Of a DNA stretch of 5,148 nucleotides, positions 1-4,642 are shown in pieces (the first letter of the stretch is position 1; each line of letters opens with the position of its first letter). Where the stretch lies: positions 1 to 5,148 of the forward strand of contig CAKZYM010000803.1 of the NCBI GenBank assembly GCA_937884685.1, read 5' to 3'. Below the pieces are notes generated by a model, which was given only the letters and a program-made list of their open reading frames with translations, had not been told where the DNA came from and searched no databases. A program made the position numbers and the translations under genes. The stretch is from an uncultured Calothrix sp. (GTDB lineage: Bacteria; Cyanobacteriota; Cyanobacteriia; Cyanobacteriales; Nostocaceae).

Positions 1-80
1 TAACTCCTAACTCCTAACTCCTAATTCCTAACTCCTAATTCCTAACTCCTAACTCCTAACTCCTAACTCCTAACTCTCTC
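1..80. repeat. TAACTCC heptanucleotide tandem array (left end open)
   Basis: Ten consecutive 7-bp units (TAACTCC, two of them TAATTCC) run from the window edge to position 70, followed by a partial unit and a CT-rich tail. The array may continue to the left. Such short tandemly repeated repetitive (STRR) sequences are known in spacers of heterocystous cyanobacteria. Decayed copies of the same unit occur at 1028-1056 and 4549-4616. Every frame of the TAACTCC unit meets a TAA within 21 bases, so this stretch is non-coding. Confidence 0.93.
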
Positions 81-85
81 CTCCC

Positions 86-126
86 AATCTAAAATCCAAA
101 ATCCAAAATCTAAAATCCAAAATTGA
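86..126. repeat. AATCYAA heptanucleotide array with AATTGA terminus
   Basis: Five 7-bp units (AATCTAA, AATCCAA, AATCCAA, AATCTAA, AATCCAA) fill 86-120 and end in AATTGA at 121-126. The same unit and terminus occur at 1094-1127, just before and into the ketoacyl synthase gene. The shared, non-periodic end suggests a defined repeat element rather than simple slippage. Confidence 0.9.
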
Positions 127-149
127 CTTGTTGCTTAAATCACTATAGA
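123..149 (+). promoter_or_regulatory. Possible sigma70-type promoter of the isomerase gene
   Basis: TTGACT at 123-128 and TATAGA at 144-149 resemble -35 and -10 boxes, with a short 15-bp spacer (17 is usual). This is the only -35/-10-like pair seen in the short unique stretch between the repeat array and the start codon at 184. The first four bases of the -35-like box belong to the repeat terminus. An alternative pair is TTGCTT (131-136) with TAAGAT (153-158). The assignment is inferred from similarity only. Confidence 0.3.
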
Positions 150-183
150 AGCTAAGATACATGGGTCGAGTTTTGTACTGAAA

Positions 184-954
184 ATGCTGTTAAAAGCTCC
201 TAAAAATTTTTTGGTTGCACTTTTGGTTGTCGGTGCTTTGATGTTGAATGGTTGTTCTGGTGAGGAGGTAAGTTCTACTACTGCTTCTCCAGAATCTACT
301 TTAGCCGCATCAGAAAGCAATACAACTGCACAAGCAACTCTTGCATCAGAAGTAAAAAACGAGGCTAAGGAGGCCGTTCCTGGAATGAGTAATTTACCCA
401 GACTTGAAGGTGAAGCTACTGTAGTGATGACTATCAATGGTTCGCAGGTTACTGTTGAACTCGATGGAAAAAATGCTCCTGTGACTTCTGGTAACTTTGT
501 AGATTTAGTCCAGAAAGGTTTCTATGATGGCTTGGCTTTCCATAGAGTGATTAAAGACCCTCAACCTTTCGTAGCCCAAGGAGGAGACCCCAAAGGTAAC
601 GGAACTGGTGGGTATATTGTTGACGGTAAAGAGCGCAATATTCCCTTAGAAATCAAGCCAGAAGGTGACGAGTCAATCGTTTATGGCAAAACCTTTAAGA
701 GAGCAAATATTCGTAAACAACCCGAGCTACAACATAAAGCAGGTGCTATCGCAATGGCGCGATCGCAAAATCCAGATTCTGCTTCTTCACAGTTTTACTT
801 TGCTCTAGCAGATTTAGCTTTTTTGGATGGTGATTATGCAGTATTCGGAAAAGTCACCGAAGGAATGGATGTTGTGAATAACATCAAACAAGGTGACAAA
901 ATTGAGAATGCTAAAGTCTCCAAAGGTGCGGAGAATTTGAAAAACGCCAATTAG
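184..954 (+). CDS. Lipoprotein cyclophilin-type peptidyl-prolyl cis-trans isomerase
   Basis: A 256-residue protein that should catalyse cis-trans isomerisation of X-Pro bonds in exported proteins. Residues 1-24 form a lipoprotein signal: positive N-terminus (K4, K7), hydrophobic core at 10-21 and lipobox LNGC with Cys24 as the lipidation site. Residues 25-65 are a Ser/Thr/Ala/Glu-rich linker. The cyclophilin domain covers about 75-250, with FHRVI at 119-123 (Arg121 equals catalytic Arg55 of human CypA), AQGGD at 131-135 (Gln132), GTGG at 140-143, and SSQFYF at 201-206 (Gln203). The CypA Trp121 position is Phe213, as in many bacterial members. A charged stretch at about 148-184 lengthens the loop before the GAIAMAR strand. 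The product is probably tethered to the outer face of a membrane (periplasm or thylakoid lumen). The ATG is chosen because it gives an intact signal peptide; no Shine-Dalgarno sequence is seen. The family call is very secure; the exact compartment and clients are unknown. Confidence 0.95.
   Translation: MLLKAPKNFLVALLVVGALMLNGCSGEEVSSTTASPESTLAASESNTTAQATLASEVKNEAKEAVPGMSNLPRLEGEATVVMTINGSQVTVELDGKNAPVTSGNFVDLVQKGFYDGLAFHRVIKDPQPFVAQGGDPKGNGTGGYIVDGKERNIPLEIKPEGDESIVYGKTFKRANIRKQPELQHKAGAIAMARSQNPDSASSQFYFALADLAFLDGDYAVFGKVTEGMDVVNNIKQGDKIENAKVSKGAENLKNAN
759..766. repeat. HIP1 octameric palindrome GCGATCGC
   Basis: An exact GCGATCGC lies inside the isomerase gene, where it encodes part of the conserved MARS segment. 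HIP1 is highly over-represented in many cyanobacterial genomes, so it supports the taxonomic call. It is the only exact copy I found in the window. Confidence 0.9.
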
Positions 955-963
955 TTTTGATGT

Positions 964-1020
964 GAATTGGGAATTGGGAGACAAGAGGACAAAGAGACAA
1001 GGAGGCAAGGGCACAAGGAG
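964..1020. repeat. AATTGGG module followed by 8-bp RRGACAAG array
   Basis: Two AATTGGG copies (965-978) lead into five 8-bp units at 978-1017: GAGACAAG, AGGACAAA, GAGACAAG, GAGGCAAG, GGCACAAG. The same pair of modules in the same order lies at 4459-4524, and the 8-bp module also occurs inside the ketoacyl synthase gene at 1434-1481. AATTGGG is close to the reverse complement of the CCCCAAT cyanobacterial STRR family. Confidence 0.85.
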
Positions 1021-1027
1021 AAATTTA

Positions 1028-1056
1028 AACTCCTAACTCTTAACTCCTAACTCCTA
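1028..1056. repeat. Short TAACTCC array
   Basis: Four units at about 1028-1054 (AACTCC, TAACTCT, TAACTCC, TAACTCC) plus a partial unit match the array at the left edge of the window. They follow the 8-bp GACAAG module, as in the spacer at 4458-4642. Confidence 0.85.
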
Positions 1057-1093
1057 GTTATTCTAAATTCCCAATTCCCCATGCCCAACTTAT

Positions 1094-1127
1094 AATCTAA
1101 AATCTAAAATCTAAAATCTAAAATTGA
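1094..1127. repeat. AATCTAA array whose terminus contains the next gene's start codon
   Basis: Four perfect 7-bp AATCTAA units (1094-1121) end in AATTGA (1122-1127), the same terminus as at 121-126. The TTG within this terminus (1124-1126) is the predicted start codon of the ketoacyl synthase. The array places an in-frame TAA at 1112-1114, so the protein cannot extend further upstream. Confidence 0.9.
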
Positions 1128-2332
1128 ATCGGGTTGTAGTTACTGGTATTGGTTTAATTTCTGCCCTAGGTAATAATCTGGAAGATAGTTGGCGGAATTT
1201 AATTCTAAGCAAATCTGGAATTAATGTATATCAACCTTTTCCAGAGTTGGAACCCCTTCCTTTAGGTTTGGTTAGCAATCAACCAGCAGAGTTAAAAAAT
1301 CTTACTCAACAAGTTGTCACTTCTGCTTTACAGGATGCTTCGTTGATTCCACCTTTATATGACTGTGGAGTTGTAATTGGCTCCAGTCGGGGTTATCAAG
1401 CGGAGTTGGAAAAGATGGCAGAGTGGATGTATGGAAACAAGGGGACAAGGGGACAAGGAGACAAGGAGAAAGGAAGACAAGAAAATAAACATAGAATTTC
1501 TTCTTCCCCCTCTATCCTTTTCACGCTTTCTCACATGAATGCGACAGCAGCAGCGCAAATGATTGGTGCAACAGGAATTGTTCTAGCTCCGATGGCTGCT
1601 TGTGCTACTAGTATTTGGTCGCTTTTTCAAGGTTTTAATTTAATTAAATCTGGTCGTTGCGAGCGAGTTGTTGCGGGTGGGGTGGAAGCGACCATTACAC
1701 CTTTAACAATTACTGGTTTTGAAAAAATGAGTGCTTTAGCTAAAACTGGTGCTTATCCTTTTGATGTGAATCGAGAAGGATTGGTTTTAGGTGAAGGTGG
1801 AGCAGTATTTGTTTTGGAATCAGCCGACTTAGCAATTCAGCGTGGAGCGAAGATATACGGTGAATTTTGCGGCTTTGGGTTAACTTCGGATGCATATCAC
1901 GCAAATCGACCTGACCCCGAAGCAAAAGGGGCTGTTTTTGCGGTTCAACAATGTTTACATCGCGCTCATATTTTTCCTGAAGATATTGATTATATTCATG
2001 CTCACTGTACTGCGACGCAGATGATTGACCGAGTTGAGAGTAAGTTGATACAGCAAGCGTTGTCTCAAAAAATAGCGGTTAGTTCTACTAAAGGTAGCAC
2101 TGGTCATACATTAGGAGCTTCTGGGGCTTTAGGAGTTGCTTTTTGTTTGATGAGTATGAAGCATCAAATTTTACCTCCTTGTGTTGGTTTGAAAGAATCA
2201 GAATTTGATTTGAATTTAATTAGAGCAGCACATGAAGGTGATATAAAAAAAACAATGTGTTTCAGCTTTGGTTTTGGGGGACAAAATGCAGTTGTGGTTT
2301 TGGGTAATGGAAGTGATGTTAGAAAGAATTGA
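1124..2332 (+). CDS. Beta-ketoacyl-ACP synthase (KAS II/FabF-like thiolase fold)
   Basis: A 402-residue condensing enzyme expected to join an acyl group to malonyl-ACP with loss of CO2, in fatty-acid or specialised acyl-chain synthesis in the cytoplasm. The KAS nucleophile motif is AACAT with Cys160. The histidines are His294 (in HCTAT) and His328 (in STGHTLGASGA), with Lys323, so the Cys-His-His set is complete. The gatekeeper loop is FGFGG at 382-386. The first half is shorter than in E. coli FabF (413 residues), with the segment before Cys160 compressed and divergent, so this looks like a cyanobacterial paralog rather than housekeeping FabF; its substrate cannot be read from sequence. The TTG start is chosen because it keeps the first beta strand (NRVVVTGIG) and an in-frame stop lies 12 bases upstream; no ribosome binding site is seen. 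Oddities are an 8-bp repeat tract encoding residues 104-120, and Cys295 where the family usually has Gly after the active-site His. Confidence 0.9.
   Translation: MNRVVVTGIGLISALGNNLEDSWRNLILSKSGINVYQPFPELEPLPLGLVSNQPAELKNLTQQVVTSALQDASLIPPLYDCGVVIGSSRGYQAELEKMAEWMYGNKGTRGQGDKEKGRQENKHRISSSPSILFTLSHMNATAAAQMIGATGIVLAPMAACATSIWSLFQGFNLIKSGRCERVVAGGVEATITPLTITGFEKMSALAKTGAYPFDVNREGLVLGEGGAVFVLESADLAIQRGAKIYGEFCGFGLTSDAYHANRPDPEAKGAVFAVQQCLHRAHIFPEDIDYIHAHCTATQMIDRVESKLIQQALSQKIAVSSTKGSTGHTLGASGALGVAFCLMSMKHQILPPCVGLKESEFDLNLIRAAHEGDIKKTMCFSFGFGGQNAVVVLGNGSDVRKN
1434..1481 (+). repeat. 8-bp GACAAG repeat inside the ketoacyl synthase reading frame
   Basis: Six 8-bp units (GAAACAAG, GGGACAAG, GGGACAAG, GAGACAAG, GAGAAAGG, AAGACAAG) span 48 bp, which is 16 codons, so the frame is kept. 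Because three units equal eight codons, the peptide has an 8-residue period: GNKGTRGQ (104-111) then GDKEKGRQ (112-119). The same module is intergenic at 978-1017 and 4501-4524. The resulting Gly/Lys/Arg-rich, probably disordered loop lies in a variable stretch between the GSSRG strand and the Cys160 nucleophile region. Confidence 0.88.
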
Positions 2333-2432
2333 TAGTAGATATTGAAAATTTTGATATTACCTTTATTGCTCAGTTAATACCTAACTAATATTGTTGCCGA
2401 CTTATTTAATGTGGTGAAACCAGGCTAAATAA

Positions 2433-2867
2433 TTAATTCAAAGTCGATACACGCTCATTCATTGCTACATTCATATTTTCATAAGCTGGCTTCAAGGACA
2501 TTATGCGTTCGCGACCCATAAACCATGCATATAGTCCAAAAAAATCTTCTCCGTGAATTAAGCGAGTTCCAGAATGGCAACTGGATAACTTCCAATAATG
2601 AAAACCGCTTAAAATTCCAGGAACACCACCTTTCCAAGCAAGCATTTCACTCGGTTGATTGTTGACAATAACGGCTTTAAAGCTATATTTTCTGCCAGAA
2701 TTATCCGGTGCGGATACCTTTAACTTTAGCTTTGCTCCTATTACTGGCTTTCCCGTTACCTCAAGAATCATAGGATTCCATTCCGGATAAGATTCAAAAT
2801 CAGTCAAGATGTCCCAAATTTGCTCTGGTGAAGCTGGAATAATGGTTTCAGTTTCAATTTTAATCAT
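2433..2867 (-). CDS. SRPBCC (START/polyketide-cyclase fold) small ligand-binding protein
   Basis: A 144-residue soluble protein with no signal peptide, the usual length for a single SRPBCC domain. Recognisable features are the N-terminal strand and helix IETETIIPASPEQIWDILTD (4-23), the hallmark SYPEWNP (26-32), a long strand region at 45-105 with conserved W78 and FHYW (89-92), and the C-terminal helix at about 117-142 that would close the hydrophobic cavity. Family members bind lipids, polyketides or other hydrophobic ligands, and some are cyclases or stress-related; which applies here cannot be told. It is convergent with the ketoacyl synthase (100 bp between stops) and divergent from the transporter (150 bp between starts), so it is probably transcribed alone. 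The ATG immediately precedes the canonical first strand. A 6-bp-arm hairpin sits just upstream of the start. Confidence 0.88.
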   Translation of the reverse strand: MIKIETETIIPASPEQIWDILTDFESYPEWNPMILEVTGKPVIGAKLKLKVSAPDNSGRKYSFKAVIVNNQPSEMLAWKGGVPGILSGFHYWKLSSCHSGTRLIHGEDFFGLYAWFMGRERIMSLKPAYENMNVAMNERVSTLN

Positions 2868-2874
2868 AAATCTG

Positions 2875-2890
2875 GCTCTTTTCTAAGAGC
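2875..2890 (-). promoter_or_regulatory. Hairpin-forming inverted repeat in the SRPBCC leader
   Basis: GCTCTT (2875-2880) and AAGAGC (2885-2890) are perfect inverted arms around a 4-base loop. They end 7 bases before the SRPBCC start codon, read on the minus strand. The only purine-rich, weakly Shine-Dalgarno-like bases (AAGAG) lie within one arm, so the hairpin could limit ribosome access or be an operator. It may also be chance, as six-base arms are short. Confidence 0.35.
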
Positions 2891-3017
2891 AGCTTGACTA
2901 CTTTTTATTTCAAAGTCAGGTAATCAAACTCTCTTGACATTCCATACCTTAGACAGTAGCCAGTATTCCCAGCAGATATCATAATAAAAGTATAGAAATC
3001 TTAAAATATATTTACCA

Positions 3018-4457
3018 ATGTTGGTATCCACCTCTGGCTGGTCTAAGGTCAAACATTCAATACAAGAAAAAATTCTTTTCGGAAATGAACCGACACCAGA
3101 GTTGTTCGCAATTCTTACCGTTTATTTTGTTCAAGGTATTTTGGGGCTGTCGCGTTTAGCGGTAAGCTTTTTTCTCAAAGATGAGCTTGGGCTGAGTCCT
3201 GCCGAGGTTTCAGCCTTATTTGGTATTGTCGTTTTACCTTGGGTTATTAAGCCTGTATTTGGGTTCTTTTCGGATGGTTTCCCGATATTTGGTTATCGAC
3301 GACGACCTTATTTAATTTTATCGGGAATGTTGGGAGCGTTGGCCTGGGTAGGTATGGCTACTGTAGTTCATAGTAGCTGGGCTGCGGTAACTGCTATTTT
3401 ATTAAGCTCGCTTTCGGTTGCGGTGAGCGATGTGATAGTTGATTCGCTGGTAGTAGAAAGAGCGAGAGCAGAATCGCAAGCTGAAGCAGGTTCTCTACAG
3501 TCGATTTGTTGGGGTGCTTCGGCGTTTGGGGGTTTGATAACTGCTTATTTCAGCGGATTTTTGTTAGAGCATTTCACAACACGCACTGTTTTTTGGATTA
3601 CCGCTACATTTCCATTAATTGTTTCTGGAGTTGCTTGGTTAATTTCTGAATCTCCTGTGGAGAAAACAGATGAGAATGAAGATGCTAAGAATAACAATTT
3701 TGAAGATGTCAAACAGCAAGTAAAGTTACTCCGTCAAGCTATAACTCAAAAAGCAATTTGGCTTCCTACAGCATTTCTCTTTATTTGGCAAGCTACACCA
3801 GGTTCGGAATCGGCTTTTTTCTACTTTACGACTAACGAATTGCATTTCCAACCAGAATTTTTAGGAAGAGTACGTTTAGTAACGAGCATTGCTGCTTTAG
3901 TAGGAATTTGGATTTTCCAACGTTTTCTCAAAAGCGTTCCGTTTCGGGTAATTTTTACTTGGAGTACGGTATTTTCAGCAATTTTGGGATTAACGACGCT
4001 ATTGTTGGTAACTCATGCAAACCGTGCTTTAGGAATAGATGACCATTGGTTTAGCTTGGGTGATAGTTTGATTCTGACAGTAATGGGTCAAATTGCCTAT
4101 ATGCCAGTTTTGGTATTAGCAGCAAGAATTTGTCCTCCGGGAGTGGAAGCGACTTTGTTCGCATTACTGATGTCGATAACTAACCTAGCGGGGTTGGTTT
4201 CTCACGAAACTGGTGCAATATTGATGCACTATTTGGGAGTAACCGAAACCAATTTTGACAAGCTTTGGTTATTAGTGACAATAACCAACCTCAGCACTTT
4301 ATTACCACTACCGTTTATTAACTGGTTACCAGCTGCGGGAGAAGAAACCCCAGAAGCAGCCAAAACAGCTTTACAAGAAAATGAAAAACCAGAAATTGTA
4401 CCTAATTTAATGTCAGAATTAGTTATCAAGCAACCAGCAGAAGAAGTGATTGATTGA
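3018..4457 (+). CDS. Folate/biopterin transporter (BT1/FBT family, MFS-like)
   Basis: A 479-residue integral membrane protein of the BT1 family, whose trypanosomatid, plant-plastid and cyanobacterial members (for example Synechocystis slr0642) carry folates or pterins. About twelve hydrophobic segments are visible: roughly 28-50, 66-84, 98-117, 122-142, 164-184, 190-209, 247-268, 283-301, 309-331, 347-368, 374-401 and 414-437. Family marks are KPVFGFFSDGFPIFGYRRRP (78-97, the MFS motif-A-like loop), SDVIVDSLVVERARAES (137-153) and GSLQSICWG (158-166). A charged loop at 212-243 separates the two six-helix halves, and the hydrophilic C-terminal tail is rich in Glu. It probably sits in the plasma membrane; direction of transport and substrate are inferred from family. 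The ATG is kept because MLVSTSGWSKVK matches my memory of cyanobacterial relatives. No Shine-Dalgarno sequence is seen. It is divergent from the SRPBCC gene and has no obvious operon partner. Confidence 0.92.
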   Translation: MLVSTSGWSKVKHSIQEKILFGNEPTPELFAILTVYFVQGILGLSRLAVSFFLKDELGLSPAEVSALFGIVVLPWVIKPVFGFFSDGFPIFGYRRRPYLILSGMLGALAWVGMATVVHSSWAAVTAILLSSLSVAVSDVIVDSLVVERARAESQAEAGSLQSICWGASAFGGLITAYFSGFLLEHFTTRTVFWITATFPLIVSGVAWLISESPVEKTDENEDAKNNNFEDVKQQVKLLRQAITQKAIWLPTAFLFIWQATPGSESAFFYFTTNELHFQPEFLGRVRLVTSIAALVGIWIFQRFLKSVPFRVIFTWSTVFSAILGLTTLLLVTHANRALGIDDHWFSLGDSLILTVMGQIAYMPVLVLAARICPPGVEATLFALLMSITNLAGLVSHETGAILMHYLGVTETNFDKLWLLVTITNLSTLLPLPFINWLPAAGEETPEAAKTALQENEKPEIVPNLMSELVIKQPAEEVID

Positions 4458-4458
4458 T

Positions 4459-4490
4459 AATTGGGAATTGGGGATGGGGAATTGGGGATA
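4459..4490 (+). repeat. AATTGGGG (STRR) module with G-quadruplex pattern
   Basis: G runs at 4463-4465, 4470-4473, 4476-4479 and 4484-4487 are separated by AATT, AT and AATT, which fits the standard four-run quadruplex pattern. A fifth run is at 4498-4501. The unit is the reverse complement of the known cyanobacterial CCCCA(A/G)T repeat family. It begins just after the transporter stop codon and on its sense strand, so the mRNA 3' region would carry it. Confidence 0.8.
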
Positions 4491-4492
4491 GG

Positions 4493-4524
4493 AAGACGGG
4501 GAGACAAGGTGACAAGGTGGCAAG
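4493..4524. repeat. 8-bp GACAAG array
   Basis: Three clear units (GAGACAAG, GTGACAAG, GTGGCAAG at 4501-4524) follow a degraded one. They match the modules at 978-1017 and inside the ketoacyl synthase gene at 1434-1481. Confidence 0.8.
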
Positions 4525-4548
4525 GAAAAACTTAAATTTATTATTTTC

Positions 4549-4616
4549 TAACCCCTGATTCCTAATTCCTAAATATTAATTCTTAACTCCTAACTCTTAA
4601 CTCCTCATTCCGAACT
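4549..4616. repeat. Decayed TAACTCC array
   Basis: Interrupted TAACCCC, TGATTCC, TAATTCC, TTAACTCC, TAACTCT and TAACTCC units form the last module of this spacer. They lie directly upstream of the carotenoid oxygenase, leaving only about 25 unique bases before its start codon. Confidence 0.75.
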
Positions 4617-4642
4617 TTTAATTCATAACTATTTATTTAGAA

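Larger units (their letters stand above)
964..1077. repeat. 12-bp perfect inverted repeat bracketing repeat modules
   Basis: GAATTGGGAATT at 964-975 is the exact reverse complement of AATTCCCAATTC at 1066-1077. The arms enclose 90 bases holding the GACAAG and TAACTCC modules. The right arm belongs to a C-rich stretch (1066-1086) that is the inverted counterpart of the AATTGGG module. A transcript running past the isomerase stop codon could fold on it. The arms lack a following U-tract, so it is not a classical intrinsic terminator. Confidence 0.75.

Noticed and set aside
1..126. Tandem arrays considered as a CRISPR array
   Set aside because: Units are 7 bp and contiguous, with no spacers, so they are simple tandem repeats.
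135..437. Minus-strand 100-residue open frame over the start of the isomerase
   Set aside because: It overlaps a well-supported cyclophilin gene and has no recognisable domain; it is a shadow frame.
814..1014. Minus-strand 66-residue open frame over the isomerase end and repeats
   Set aside because: It is antisense to coding sequence, with its N-terminus encoded by repeats; no support as a gene.
1355..1925. Minus-strand frames at 1355-1558 and 1740-1925 inside the ketoacyl synthase
   Set aside because: Both are antisense to a conserved enzyme, of low complexity and without start signals.
2372..2386. AGTTA-ATACC-TAACT inverted repeat between the two convergent genes, as a terminator
   Set aside because: The five-base AT-rich stem is too weak and has no U-tract on either strand; the rest of the 2333-2432 spacer shows nothing clear.
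2934..2939. Perfect TTGACA as the -35 box of the transporter
   Set aside because: No credible -10 hexamer lies 16-18 bases downstream; the AT-rich CATAAT at 2980-2985 is far out of range. The promoter probably lies in 2934-2990 but I cannot place it.
4229..4507. Minus-strand 92-residue frame at the transporter end
   Set aside because: It starts in the STRR block, giving a Ser/Pro/Ile repeat, and is antisense to the conserved transporter.
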